From Bacteroides faecalis (GTDB lineage Bacteria; Bacteroidota; Bacteroidia; Bacteroidales; Bacteroidaceae), in NCBI RefSeq assembly GCF_003865075.1, contig NZ_BHWB01000002.1:434001-498000 (forward strand): 64,000 nucleotides of DNA, in the 5' to 3' direction. A program made the position numbers and the translations under genes. The notes below the pieces were generated by a model. The model worked only from the letters and a program-made list of their open reading frames with translations. It was not told the DNA's origin and did not search any database. Below, in pieces: positions 36,663-46,700 of the stretch (within the stretch, counting starts at the first letter, position 1; each line of letters opens with the position of its first letter).

Positions 36663-38027
36663 CTACATCCTACCGCCACCCAGCGACTGATATAGAGTAA
36701 TCATTCCCTGGATTTCAGTAAAGCGGTTTGCCACTTGAGAAAGCTGAGCATTCAGCAACGTTTGCTGTGCGGTCAGGACTTCCAGATAAGTTATATCGCT
36801 ATGTTTCATTAAAAGATTGGTACTCTTGACAGCTGTCTGCAAAGAAGTAACCTGTTTCTCATAGAAAGCGGCTTTCTCGCGAGCTGTCTGATACTGCACC
36901 AATGCTTCGTTTACCTCCACACCTGCATTCAATAATGTCTGTTCAAAATTGAGGCGGGCTTCTTCCTGTTGAGCTTTCGCTATTTTCAATCGGGCGATAT
37001 TTGTACCTTTATTAAATAGAGGTTGCGTCAGAGAAGCTACTGCTGAAGCAAGAAACTTACCCGGATTTAGAATCATACTTCCGGCATTATTCGTCCAGCC
37101 AGCACTACCACTCAAAGTAATAGAAGGATAGAAAGAAGCACGCGCAGAGTTTGTCGAATAGAAAGCCTGTGCCAAAGAATATTCGGCACTACGTACATCC
37201 GGACGATTGGAAAGCATTTGCAAAGGAACTCCTATGGAGAAGTTTTCCGGCAACTGTTGATTATTCAATTTACCACGCTGAACAGTATGAGGAACTTCCG
37301 CCAGCAATAGACTCATGGAGTTTTCTACCTGATTGATTTGCTCTTTCAAATCGAGTACTGTCGTACGAATTGTATAATAGTTAGCCTCTGTCTGAGCCAA
37401 TCCGGCTTCATTCATCATACCTGCTTTCTTCATGGCACGTGAAGCTCTTACTGTTTCCTGCCATGCTTTTTCCGTAGCTACGGCAATATCGTATTGAGCA
37501 TCGAGCATCAACAAAGTATAATAATTGTTGGCTACGGCAGATACTAATTGCGTTTTTACAGCTTGCTCATATTCCTTACTTTGTTGGTAAGCTGCTTTTG
37601 CACTACGTTTCGTATTCGTGGTACGGCCAAAAATATCCAGTTCCCAAGAAGCAGTCACAGGCAATGAATAGGTTTGTGTAGCCTTTCCCTTATCAAAACT
37701 ACTGGCTGTTCCTTCCGGTGAAAGAAACAAAGAAGGTAAATAGGATAACTTCGCCGTCATCAAAGAAGCTTCCGCTTCTTTCACACGCAAATGAGCTGTC
37801 TGCATATCCGTATTCTTCACCAGAACCGAATCTATCAGTACCTGTAGATGTGGATCGGTAAATACTTCCCGCCAAGAAAGATTCCCAAAATTCGTCGTAT
37901 CGGTGGCAGCGACTGACTCGCTGCCATAAAGTCCCTCGGGAACTTCCGAAACCGACTTGTATTTATTATAAATACCGCAACTACTCAACATGACTGTCAC
38001 TGCGGATAATAGTATTATTTTTCTCAT
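36663..38027 (-). CDS. RND outer-membrane factor (NodT/OprM-like lipoprotein)
   Basis: A 454-residue TolC-like channel and the exit duct of the pump. The signal ends LSSCGIYNKY, so Cys17 is probably lipidated. Two repeated OEP domains follow, with LSYLPSLFLSPEGTASSFDK, ALYSTNSARASFYPSITLSG-like strand text, PLFNKGTNIARLKIAKAQQE and YLEVLTAQQTLLNAQLSQ. Transcribed 44 bp after the RND gene. Confidence 0.92.
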   Translation of the reverse strand: MRKIILLSAVTVMLSSCGIYNKYKSVSEVPEGLYGSESVAATDTTNFGNLSWREVFTDPHLQVLIDSVLVKNTDMQTAHLRVKEAEASLMTAKLSYLPSLFLSPEGTASSFDKGKATQTYSLPVTASWELDIFGRTTNTKRSAKAAYQQSKEYEQAVKTQLVSAVANNYYTLLMLDAQYDIAVATEKAWQETVRASRAMKKAGMMNEAGLAQTEANYYTIRTTVLDLKEQINQVENSMSLLLAEVPHTVQRGKLNNQQLPENFSIGVPLQMLSNRPDVRSAEYSLAQAFYSTNSARASFYPSITLSGSAGWTNNAGSMILNPGKFLASAVASLTQPLFNKGTNIARLKIAKAQQEEARLNFEQTLLNAGVEVNEALVQYQTAREKAAFYEKQVTSLQTAVKSTNLLMKHSDITYLEVLTAQQTLLNAQLSQVANRFTEIQGMITLYQSLGGGRM

Positions 38028-38071
38028 ATTTCTTTTTTATAATTGAAAACTCTGTGTCACTCTATAGTGAA

Positions 38072-41000
38072 TCATTTCTTTCCTGCCTCAGACTTTTCTT
38101 CGTTACTTATCTTAATTTCTTCTTCGATCTGCCAGTCCTCTGTAGGTACACTTTGCATAGGGCGCAAACGCTCCTGCAACCATTGGAAAGCAATGAACAA
38201 AGTCGGAACAATGAAAAGTAAAGCTAACGTACCGATAGTCATACCACCGACTACACCTGTACCCAATGAACGGTTACCATTCGCACCTACCCCACTAGAC
38301 AACATCAAAGGGAACAGACCGAAGATCATCGTCAATGCTGTCATCAGAATCGGACGAAGACGAGCTTTAGCAGCACTTACCGCAGAAGCAACCAGTCCCA
38401 TTCCTGCCTTACGACGTTCGGCAGCATACTCTGTCAGCAAGATAGCCGTCTTCGCCAGCAAACCAATCAACATGATCAATCCCGTTTGCAGATAGATATT
38501 GTTCTCTAATCCGAACATCCTGGCAAAAAGGAAACTTCCCATCAATCCGCTAGGTACGCTCAAAAGAACAGCAAACGGAATGAGAAAACTCTCGTATAAT
38601 GCACTCAGAATCAAGTAAATCATCAGGAAGCATATACCGAAAATGATAATCGTCGTACCACTTTGCTGATTTTCCTCACGAGTAATACCTCCGTAATCAT
38701 AACCATATCCTTTGGGAAGAGCTTGTTCCGCAGTTTCCTGCACTGCTTTGATTGCATCTCCGGTACTGTAACCATCTGCCGGCATTGCATTTACCGCAAT
38801 AGAGTTATACATATTAAAACGACTCAATGATTCTGCACCATAGCTACGTGTTAATGTAACAAACTGGCTTAACGGAGCCATCTCACCATTCGACATACGT
38901 ACAAAAGCATTATCAAGAGAGGTCTCATCCAAGCGGAATAACGGATCTGCCTGAATCATTACTCTATACACTTTAGAGAAACGATTGAAGTTGGATACAT
39001 ACTGACCTCCATAATAACCGGAAAGGGTACTCAGCACTGCATCAGGAGTAATACCGGCACGTTTACATTTAGCAGCGTCCACATCTACGGTCCATTGTGG
39101 ATAACGAACGTCAAACGTAGAATATGCCATCGAAATCTCAGGACGCTGATTCAATGCTCCCAAATATTGCTGGGTAGTCGTAAAGAATTCATTGATATCA
39201 CCACCCATCTTATCCTGCATATGAAGTTCCAATGCATTACCCATACCATAACCCGGAATCATACCTGGAGATATAGCAAAGACACTAGCATCTTTAATAT
39301 CAGCCGTACGAACGTACACCTGACCAATTACAGCCTGTACATTATCTTCATCATTCGGACGTTCACCCCAGGGTTTCAACTTCAGAATCAACATACCAAA
39401 CGAACTTCCCTGTCCTGCCAATAATCCGTAACCGGAAACTTTCTGTACGTGAGCAATCTGAGGAATTTCCATCATACGCTTTTCAACACGTTCCATCACT
39501 TCGTCAGTCGTCGTCAATGAACTGCCTGACGCTGTACTTACATTGACGAATATCACACCCTGATCTTCGTCAGGAACCAGACTGGTCTTAGTAGTGTTCA
39601 TCAGAAAAACCAATAGTACTATAGAACATGCCAGCAACGACCAAGTCAGCCACTTACGCTTGATAAAGAACAATACGATATTCTTATATTTTTCAACCAT
39701 TATATCAAAAGCCGAATTGAATGCCTTACGGAATCGCGCCGCAAAATTATTCTTCTGTGTCCCGTCTTCATTAATATAAGGCTTCAGTAACAAAGCACAC
39801 AATGCCGGACTTAATGTTAATGCATTGACAGCTGATATACCGACAGCCACCGCCATTGTCAGACCAAACTGAGTATAGAACGTACCGGAAGTACCTCCCA
39901 TAAATGATACCGGAATAAATACTGCCATAAACACAAGTGAAGAAGTAATGACAGCATTACTGATTCCTTTCATCGCATCAATACTTGCCATATACGATGA
40001 TCTATATCCCACATCAAACCTCGCCTGCACCGCCTCAACGACAATAATGGCATCATCCACCACCGTACCAATCACAAGCACCAACGCAAACAAAGTAAGC
40101 AAATTGATACTGAATCCTGCCAAAGCCATAAATGCGAATGTACCGACCAATGAAACAACAATTCCCACCAAAGGAATTAACGTAGAACGGAAATCCTGCA
40201 AGAAGACATATACCACAAGAATCACCAGAATGATAGCTTCAATCAACGTCTTCACTACTTCATGGATGGAAGCGAACAGGAAGTCATTCGAACTCATCAT
40301 CTGTGTCAGTTCCACACCACGCGGAAGATCTTTACTTACTTCTTCAAGTAAGTCGTCAATCTGCTGGTTTACTTGGGTAGCATTAGAACCTGCCGTCTGG
40401 AAAACCATACACGAAATACCCGGATGACCGTCCATACCACCATGATACGCATAACTATCCTGACCTAGCTGTATCTCGGCAATGTCTTTCAGTTTCAAAA
40501 CCTCGCCATTGTCTGTAGAACGAATGACAATCTCTCCAAATTCTTCCGGAGTAATCAGACGTCCTTTATACTTCATTGTATACTGATAGGTTTCGTTAGA
40601 ATTCTCACCAAACGAACCGGTTGCAGATTCAATATTCTGTTCGGAAAGTACTGCAGTGATATCCGATGGGATCAGTTTATACTGTGCCATTATATCAGGC
40701 TTCATCCACACACGCATACTATACTCACCTCCCATAATCATCAGGTCACCTACACCGGAAATACGCAGTATCTGCGGTTTCAGGTTAATACTAATATAGT
40801 TGGAAAGGAAGTTTTCGTCATAGCTATCGTCCGGGCTGTATAATGAGAACATCTGCAAAATACTAGTTTGACGTTTGGAAGTAGTTACACCCACCTGGGT
40901 TACTTCTGCCGGAAGCTGTCCCGTAGCTCTTGATACACGATTCTGCACATTGACAGCCGCCATATCCGGATCTGTTCCCTGTTTAAAGTAAACGGTAATA

Positions 41001-41269
41001 CTCACTGAACCGGAATTAGTAGCCGAAGAAGTCATGTATGTCATATCCTCCACACCATTGATAGCTTCTTCCAAAGGAGCAACTACACTTTTCTGCAAAG
41101 TTTCTGCACTGGCACCATAATAGGTGGTACTCACCATAATAGTAGGGGGAGCAATATCCGGATACTGCTCTACGGGTAGACTGAACAACCCGATGATACC
41201 CACAACGACAATCGTAATAGAAATGACTGCCGATAATACAGGGCGTTCAATAAAGGTTCTTAAATTCAT
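38072..41269 (-). CDS. RND-family multidrug efflux permease (HAE1)
   Basis: The proton-driven inner-membrane pump of the tripartite system, AcrB-like. It has 1065 residues with 12 membrane helices and two large periplasmic loops. Landmarks are MNLRTFIERPVLSAVISITI at the start, VEQYPDIAPPTIMVSTTYYG, the proton-relay GTVVDDAIIVVEAVQAR (two Asp), and FMGGTSGTFYTQFGLTMAVA. The C-terminal half contains YDYGGITREENQQSG and RLRPILMTALTMIFGLFPLM. All main domains are present. Three bp separate it from the adaptor gene. Substrates are not predictable. Confidence 0.95.
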   Translation of the reverse strand: MNLRTFIERPVLSAVISITIVVVGIIGLFSLPVEQYPDIAPPTIMVSTTYYGASAETLQKSVVAPLEEAINGVEDMTYMTSSATNSGSVSITVYFKQGTDPDMAAVNVQNRVSRATGQLPAEVTQVGVTTSKRQTSILQMFSLYSPDDSYDENFLSNYISINLKPQILRISGVGDLMIMGGEYSMRVWMKPDIMAQYKLIPSDITAVLSEQNIESATGSFGENSNETYQYTMKYKGRLITPEEFGEIVIRSTDNGEVLKLKDIAEIQLGQDSYAYHGGMDGHPGISCMVFQTAGSNATQVNQQIDDLLEEVSKDLPRGVELTQMMSSNDFLFASIHEVVKTLIEAIILVILVVYVFLQDFRSTLIPLVGIVVSLVGTFAFMALAGFSINLLTLFALVLVIGTVVDDAIIVVEAVQARFDVGYRSSYMASIDAMKGISNAVITSSLVFMAVFIPVSFMGGTSGTFYTQFGLTMAVAVGISAVNALTLSPALCALLLKPYINEDGTQKNNFAARFRKAFNSAFDIMVEKYKNIVLFFIKRKWLTWSLLACSIVLLVFLMNTTKTSLVPDEDQGVIFVNVSTASGSSLTTTDEVMERVEKRMMEIPQIAHVQKVSGYGLLAGQGSSFGMLILKLKPWGERPNDEDNVQAVIGQVYVRTADIKDASVFAISPGMIPGYGMGNALELHMQDKMGGDINEFFTTTQQYLGALNQRPEISMAYSTFDVRYPQWTVDVDAAKCKRAGITPDAVLSTLSGYYGGQYVSNFNRFSKVYRVMIQADPLFRLDETSLDNAFVRMSNGEMAPLSQFVTLTRSYGAESLSRFNMYNSIAVNAMPADGYSTGDAIKAVQETAEQALPKGYGYDYGGITREENQQSGTTIIIFGICFLMIYLILSALYESFLIPFAVLLSVPSGLMGSFLFARMFGLENNIYLQTGLIMLIGLLAKTAILLTEYAAERRKAGMGLVASAVSAAKARLRPILMTALTMIFGLFPLMLSSGVGANGNRSLGTGVVGGMTIGTLALLFIVPTLFIAFQWLQERLRPMQSVPTEDWQIEEEIKISNEEKSEAGKK

Positions 41270-41272
41270 GGA

Positions 41273-42430
41273 TTAATCCTCCTTTGTTGTTTGATTTTCA
41301 GTAGTTGTCATCGTAGGTTGTGCCGTCTTCGCCTTAATAGGAGTACCTTCACGAAGTAATCCTACACCTTCCTTCACGATTACGTCTCCCGAAGCCAGGC
41401 CTTCATCCACGATAAATTCCTTACCTCCATTCACCCGGGTTACCTGTATCTGGCTTGATTGCGCTTTACCGTCTACTACCTTATATGCATATCTCTTATC
41501 CTGAATTTCAAATGTAGCTGCTTGCGGAATAACCAGTGCTTCTGTTCTATGCACCGGAATAACCACATTACCTGTACCACCACTATGCAACAGACCATCC
41601 TTATTAGGAAATACAGCACGCAAGCTAACGGTTCCCGTCGAACGGTCGATCACTCCGCTGATAGTCTCGATCTGTCCCTGTTGTGGATAAGCAGACTTAT
41701 CATTCAACAGCAAATCAATCGCCGGCATATTCTTCAATGCTTCTTCCTTAGAACCATATTGACGAATCAAATTTAACAGTTGCTTTTCTGTCATCGAAAA
41801 GTAAACATACATATCCGAGTTATCAGAAACTGTAGTCAAAGGTTCGGCAAGATTAGAACTAACCAAAGCACCTACACGATAAGGCAATGTACCGATCACT
41901 CCATCTGCCGGACTTTTCACCACCGTATAAGAAAGGTTATTACGAGCACTTACTTCCTGAGCTTTTGCCTGTGCCAGTTGCGCATTAGCTGCCAAAAGAG
42001 AGTTTCTTGCTGTGCTCAAGTCAAAATCGGAAACTACATTTTCTTTATGCAGTTCCTCTTTGCTTTCGTAAGTCAGTTTTGCCGTAGCCTGAGACGCTTT
42101 AGCAGATTCCACATTAGCCAATGCAGTCTGTAACGCAGCCTCATAAGGTACTTGATCGATGATGAACAATGTTTGTCCCTTCTTCACACGCTGACCTTCA
42201 GTCACACTTACTTTAGTCAGTGTACCACTTACCTGAGGATAAATATCAATATCCTGACGTCCGCGAATAGTCGCCGAATAGGTGCTTGATATCATCCGGT
42301 CTGCCGGAGAAAGGGTCATCACTTCGTATCCTGTTTCCATTTGTGCCGGTGGTGCTTGTTTACATCCTACAGCAGCTAAAGAGCAAAGCAACATTAATGC
42401 CTGCTTCATTTTACATACCTTTTTACTCAT
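41273..42430 (-). CDS. RND periplasmic adaptor (membrane-fusion protein)
   Basis: A 385-residue AcrA-like adaptor that joins pump and channel. The lipobox is LLCSLAAVGCKQ. A barrel-sandwich hybrid (DIYPQVSGTLTKVSVTEGQR, then VKKGQTLFIIDQVPYEAAL), an alpha-hairpin (about 95-170) and the return lipoyl half (SPADGVIGTLPYRVGALV) are in order, then beta-barrel and membrane-proximal domains. A second Met (42409) is a possible start. First gene of the operon; -7 box TACCTTTG is at minus 42471-42464. Confidence 0.92.
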   Translation of the reverse strand: MSKKVCKMKQALMLLCSLAAVGCKQAPPAQMETGYEVMTLSPADRMISSTYSATIRGRQDIDIYPQVSGTLTKVSVTEGQRVKKGQTLFIIDQVPYEAALQTALANVESAKASQATAKLTYESKEELHKENVVSDFDLSTARNSLLAANAQLAQAKAQEVSARNNLSYTVVKSPADGVIGTLPYRVGALVSSNLAEPLTTVSDNSDMYVYFSMTEKQLLNLIRQYGSKEEALKNMPAIDLLLNDKSAYPQQGQIETISGVIDRSTGTVSLRAVFPNKDGLLHSGGTGNVVIPVHRTEALVIPQAATFEIQDKRYAYKVVDGKAQSSQIQVTRVNGGKEFIVDEGLASGDVIVKEGVGLLREGTPIKAKTAQPTMTTTENQTTKED

Positions 42431-42463
42431 TTTGTTGTTACCTAGTTAAAAAAATTACTGCGG

Positions 42464-42471
42464 CAAAGGTA
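42464..42471 (-). promoter_or_regulatory. -7 box of the RND operon
   Basis: TACCTTTG on the minus strand, 34 nt ahead of the adaptor start at 42430. No TTTG is present 19-21 nt upstream, so the operon probably needs an activator or has weak basal activity. The divergent AraC gene starts about 120 bp away. Confidence 0.45.
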
Positions 42472-42589
42472 AATGGATTCTATGATAGAAAACTATTCAT
42501 AGTGTTTTCAGTTTTGTTCATTTTCGGAACATAAAAGCTAATATTTAGCAAAAAAATCTTATTTTTGCCTTCCTAAAAAAGAACTGTAT

Positions 42590-43438
42590 ATGAAAGAAAG
42601 AAAATCTATACTTGCTGTACTTCGTGAACCCTTTGTGGCTGGCACAGATGAAAATTTGTCACCAATCATGCACCACCTGTGGAAACTGGAAGGTGGTGCC
42701 ATCTATTTCTGTCAAAGTGGGTGGGCACATGTAACGATCGACCTGAAAGATTATGAAGTTATTGAAAATACCCAAATAGTATTGTTACCGGGAACTATCA
42801 TACGCATCAATGGCAGCAGTAGCGATTTTACCGCTTCTTTTTTCGGATTTCCACAAGATATGTTCCGGGAGGCTTGTCTCCGATTCGAACCATTTTTCTT
42901 CCAGTTCCTTAAAGAGAATCCTTGTTACACCCTTTCCGAAGAAAATACCGAAACCATTAATGGATTAATACGTGCGACAACGGCAATCTATAAAGATCGT
43001 GAAAATCGTTTTCGAAACCAAATAGCCAAAAATCATCTTCAATCCTTCATGCTGAACATTTATGATAAGTGTTACCGTTATTTCGACCGACGTGAAATTG
43101 AAGGTGGAAGCCGACAGGATGAAATCTTTAAGCATTTCGTCGCTTTAGTTCACGAAAACTGTATTTCTCAACGGGAAGTAAATTTTTATGCCAGTAAACT
43201 CTGTATCTCTACCAAATATCTAACGGGTATCTGTAGAAGTGTAACCGGCGATTCTGCTAAAAAGATTATTGACGACTTTGCTATTCTGGAGATAAAAGTG
43301 TTACTCCAATCCACCGGACTGACCATACAAGAGATAGCCCACCGACTCGGTTTCCCGGACCAATCGTATCTAGGAAGATATTTCAAACGGCACGAAGGAA
43401 TGTCACCCAGAGAATATCAAAGTAAATATTCGATGTAA
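42590..43438 (+). CDS. AraC-family regulator divergent to the RND operon
   Basis: A 282-residue regulator with an N-terminal cupin-like sensor (about 20-150: GGAIYFCQSGWAHVTIDL, TQIVLLPGTIIRINGSSS) and two C-terminal helix-turn-helix units (about 185-282: FYASKLCISTKYLTGICRSV, then LTIQEIAHRLGFPDQSYLGR and MSPREYQSKY). A -7-like box TATTTTTG is at 42560-42567. Its position suggests control of the RND operon, the convergent Bcr pump, or both. The effector is unknown. Confidence 0.9.
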   Translation: MKERKSILAVLREPFVAGTDENLSPIMHHLWKLEGGAIYFCQSGWAHVTIDLKDYEVIENTQIVLLPGTIIRINGSSSDFTASFFGFPQDMFREACLRFEPFFFQFLKENPCYTLSEENTETINGLIRATTAIYKDRENRFRNQIAKNHLQSFMLNIYDKCYRYFDRREIEGGSRQDEIFKHFVALVHENCISQREVNFYASKLCISTKYLTGICRSVTGDSAKKIIDDFAILEIKVLLQSTGLTIQEIAHRLGFPDQSYLGRYFKRHEGMSPREYQSKYSM

Positions 43439-43458
43439 GCCGGACTAAATCCGGCTTA
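43436..43458. terminator. Shared terminator overlapping both gene ends
   Basis: TAAGCCGGA, loop CTAAA, TCCGGCTTA is a perfect 9-bp stem. It begins with the AraC stop codon (43436-43438) and includes the Bcr stop (TAG on the minus strand at 43447-43445) in its loop. T-runs are on both sides. Confidence 0.85.
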
Positions 43459-44647
43459 CTTTTACTACCTTGACTATGGTTCGTCTGACTGCTCCTAACG
43501 CACATAGTAATGAACAAATAGCACAAATTATGAATGTTATCCCAGTAGATATAAGTATATCGCCTAAACCGACTAATGGAGAAACTATTCCACCGGCCGC
43601 AAAACACAGTGCACCCAGCAAAGCGGAAGCTGCACCGGAATACTGACGTTCACAGTCCATCGCCAAAGTAGTGGAAGTTGTAAAAGTCAATCCCATCATA
43701 AATAATAACGTAAACATCAGCAATTCATAGGTCCAGAAGTTGCATTGACTGTATAAAGCAACCATCATAAGGATAGACAAAACCAACATACCAACACACC
43801 CAGTCAGTGTTCCGTACTCAGTCTTACGGAATTTTACCGAAATAGCGGCAGCTGTCCCAATAGCTATTGCATTGACAGCAAAACAAATACTGAAAGCTAA
43901 AGGAGAAAATCCGTAATGCTGTTGGATTATAAAAGGAGAAGAAGCAATGTAGGCAAATAAAATGCCTTGTGCAAATGCTAATTGCAAGACATAAAGCATA
44001 AAACGACCGTTACGAACAATTGTACCGAAACTACGGAATGTAGCAACAACTCCTGTCTTCGAACGTTTTTCTACAGGCAGTGATTCTTTAAAACGAATAC
44101 AACCAATCCACAACAATATTCCCAAAAGCAACAGGATCACGAAAATACCTTTCCAACCCACTGTGCCTGTCAGCAATCCTCCGATAACCGGAGCCGCAAC
44201 GGGAGCAACTCCATTTATTGCACCAATTATTGCCAGCATTTTAGCTAATTCTTTTCCCGAAAACTTATCTGTTGATATCGAACGGGAAATTACTATTCCT
44301 CCTGCTCCAGCTATACCTTGTACTAATCTTAATGTAACAAACGAATAAATATCCGGCACAAACAAACATAACATAGTAGAAATCATAAATAACACTATCG
44401 ACACCAATAATAGCGGACGTCTGCCATATTTATCACTAAGAGGTCCAAAAAAGATTTGTCCCAACGCCAAGCCTATCATACTTGTAGTAAGTCCTAACTG
44501 TACCATAGAAGAACTTGTGGAAAAATAGTCTGTCATCGAGGGCAGGCTGGGTAAATACATATCCGTAACAAAAGGTCCGAATGCTGTCAACATTCCTAAC
44601 AATAACAACAGAAAGACCTTTGAATTTTCTTCTTTTATTGCATTCAT
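43445..44647 (-). CDS. Bcr/CflA-family MFS drug transporter
   Basis: A 400-residue, 12-helix pump. Bcr/CflA landmarks are FGPFVTDMYLPSLPSMTDYF near the start, SMIGLALGQIFFGPLSDKYG then RRPLLL, and FVTLRLVQGIAGAGGIVISR in helix 4. INGVAPVAAPVIGGLLTG follows. The -7-like TACCTTTG box is on the minus strand at 44678-44671. It lies convergent to AraC with a shared terminator. Substrate range (bicyclomycin, chloramphenicol or sulfonamide types) is known for the family only. Confidence 0.9.
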   Translation of the reverse strand: MNAIKEENSKVFLLLLLGMLTAFGPFVTDMYLPSLPSMTDYFSTSSSMVQLGLTTSMIGLALGQIFFGPLSDKYGRRPLLLVSIVLFMISTMLCLFVPDIYSFVTLRLVQGIAGAGGIVISRSISTDKFSGKELAKMLAIIGAINGVAPVAAPVIGGLLTGTVGWKGIFVILLLLGILLWIGCIRFKESLPVEKRSKTGVVATFRSFGTIVRNGRFMLYVLQLAFAQGILFAYIASSPFIIQQHYGFSPLAFSICFAVNAIAIGTAAAISVKFRKTEYGTLTGCVGMLVLSILMMVALYSQCNFWTYELLMFTLLFMMGLTFTTSTTLAMDCERQYSGAASALLGALCFAAGGIVSPLVGLGDILISTGITFIICAICSLLCALGAVRRTIVKVVKVSRI

Positions 44648-45367
44648 AATCTATCTTTTAAATTTGAGTGCAAAGGTATGGGCTTTCTATCTATATGAGA
44701 ACGTCAAAACAAGAACAAAATTAGTACTTTTCAGAACAATTCTAGAGTGAAGAATCACTTTGTAACAGATAGCTCAGCCAATTCTTAATTTAATTCGTTT
44801 TAGTATTATAAGTATTCTTTCATTTTTTTCTGCAATATAAGAATGATTCTCGATAGTATCTCTTTCATTCATAAGGAAGTGAAGAATCTCCTCTTCGGCA
44901 TATACAAAGAAGAGATTCTTTCTCCCTACGGTAGTATGAATATACCGTAATATAAAAGCTAAAAGATGTTTTGAACGAAGCTAATGACAGATACCGTAAC
45001 ATTACTACTTACTTGATAAAACCACAAATTAAATAACTTGGTTAAGCATCATCCAAGAATAAAAAAGAGAAAGAGTATTCGTTAAAAAACATTATATTTG
45101 TAGATATATAAAGTCACAACTTACCTATTATTTTTTATAATTTTGCAAATCAAAATAGAAAACAAGTATCAATATGAAACTTAAGTATTATCAAATTTCC
45201 ATTCGCTATAAAAACAAAATGCACGATTTCCACAGTTGGGGAGTAGCTGCACAGATATAATCATTCTCATTTTAATGACTCGCCACAATTCAAAACGCTG
45301 ACCTTCAGGAAAGGAAGCATGATATAAGAGCGAATATTTTAATCACATTAATTATTTATTTTACTTT
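44648..45367. other. Upstream region of the tripartite efflux operon
   Basis: It has 720 bp without an accepted gene. It contains two hairpins, GAATCTCCTCTT/AAGAAGAGATTC (about 44890-44924) and ACGGTA/TACCGT (44938-44960), and -7-like boxes TATATTTG (45093-45100) and TAATTTTG (45138-45145), neither with a good -33. A small open frame is listed separately. Confidence 0.5.
45174..45260 (+). CDS. Possible 28-residue leader peptide
   Basis: A short frame starts MKLKYYQISIRYKNKMHDFH and ends WGVAAQI-stop, 107 nt before the efflux operon. It begins about 30 nt after a TAATTTTG box. It has no signal or membrane segment. If real it would be a leader peptide, possibly drug-responsive; the evidence is position only. 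Confidence 0.25.
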   Translation: MKLKYYQISIRYKNKMHDFHSWGVAAQI

Positions 45368-46687
45368 ATGAGCAAAAAAGGATGGCTCATAGTACCGCTA
45401 TGCGTGGCACTATGCAGTCAGAGTTTGTCTGCCCAGACGTCATCAAAACAGGTGTTGGGCATTAATGAAATCTTTCGTCTGGCAGATGAGAACAGCCAGA
45501 GTATCCGAACGTACAAAACCGGAAAAGAGGCAGCTGATGAAGCTTTAAAAGCAGCCAAATCAGAACGGTTGCCGGATATAGGCGCTTCACTATCGTTCAG
45601 TTATCTTGGTAATGGATATTTATGGGATCGTGATTTCACAAATGGTCAGAATATTCCGATGCCTCATTTCGGCAATAACTTCGCCTTGGAAGCGCAGCAA
45701 GTGATCTATGCAGGTGGAGCAATCAACAGCGGAATCGCTCTGGCTGAACTCGGGCAAAAGATGAGTGAATTAGATTGGCAGAAAAATCGTCAGGAAATAC
45801 GTTTTCTTCTGACCGGTTATTACCTGGATCTGTATAAACTAAACAATCAGATACAAGTATTACAGAAAAATCTCGATTTAACAGAACAAGTGATACGTAA
45901 CATGAAAGCACGACGCACACAAGGAACGGCTTTGAAAAATGATATCACCCGCTATGAATTACAAAAAGAGACGTTAAAGTTGCAGCTTGCCAAAGTTCAA
46001 GATGCTTGCAAAATCATGAACCATCAATTAGTGACTACTCTTCACCTACCTGTCGGAACAGAAATCATTCCTGATTCCACTTTACTAGAAGAAGAAGTGA
46101 AAGCACTGGCAGAAAATGACTGGCAGCAATTAGCTACTCAAAGTAATGTAGGTTTGCAACAAGCACAACTGGCTGTGAAAATGAACGAACAGAAGGCCAA
46201 ACTGGAACGTTCGGAACTCCTTCCCAAAATAGCTCTTGTTGCAGGAGAACATTTGGATGGTCCCATCACCATTGAAGTTCCGGTATTGAACAACAATTTT
46301 AATTATTGGTATGTAGGAGTAGGAATCAAATACAATCTTTCTTCATTGTTCAAAAACAATAAGAAAGTCCGTCAGGCAAAATTGAATATACAAAAATCAC
46401 AGGAGGAATATATTCTTGCACAAGAACAAGTTGAGAATGGTGTTCAAGCCAATTATGTTAATTTCCTTACCTCTTTTACCGACTTACGCACACAAGAAAA
46501 AAGCGTGGAACTGGCTGATCAAAACTACAGTGTAACCAGCAACCGTTACAAAAACGATCTGGCGTTACTTACCGATATGCTTGACGCCAGTAACATGAAG
46601 CTAAGTGCTGATCTTGCTCTGGTTAATGCACGTATCAACGTGATCTACAGTTACTACAAAATGAAATATATCACACATACCCTTTAA
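45368..46687 (+). CDS. TolC-family outer-membrane channel
   Basis: A 439-residue channel with signal MSKKGWLIVPLCVALCSQSL-SAQ, then two OEP domains with long helices. Typical pieces are INEIFRLADENSQSIRTYKT near the start, GNNFALEAQQVIYAGGAINS and KVRQAKLNIQKSQEEYILAQ. Not lipidated, unlike the RND partner. First gene of a three-gene operon with 13 bp to the adaptor gene. Confidence 0.92.
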   Translation: MSKKGWLIVPLCVALCSQSLSAQTSSKQVLGINEIFRLADENSQSIRTYKTGKEAADEALKAAKSERLPDIGASLSFSYLGNGYLWDRDFTNGQNIPMPHFGNNFALEAQQVIYAGGAINSGIALAELGQKMSELDWQKNRQEIRFLLTGYYLDLYKLNNQIQVLQKNLDLTEQVIRNMKARRTQGTALKNDITRYELQKETLKLQLAKVQDACKIMNHQLVTTLHLPVGTEIIPDSTLLEEEVKALAENDWQQLATQSNVGLQQAQLAVKMNEQKAKLERSELLPKIALVAGEHLDGPITIEVPVLNNNFNYWYVGVGIKYNLSSLFKNNKKVRQAKLNIQKSQEEYILAQEQVENGVQANYVNFLTSFTDLRTQEKSVELADQNYSVTSNRYKNDLALLTDMLDASNMKLSADLALVNARINVIYSYYKMKYITHTL

Positions 46688-46700
46688 AATACAATAGATT

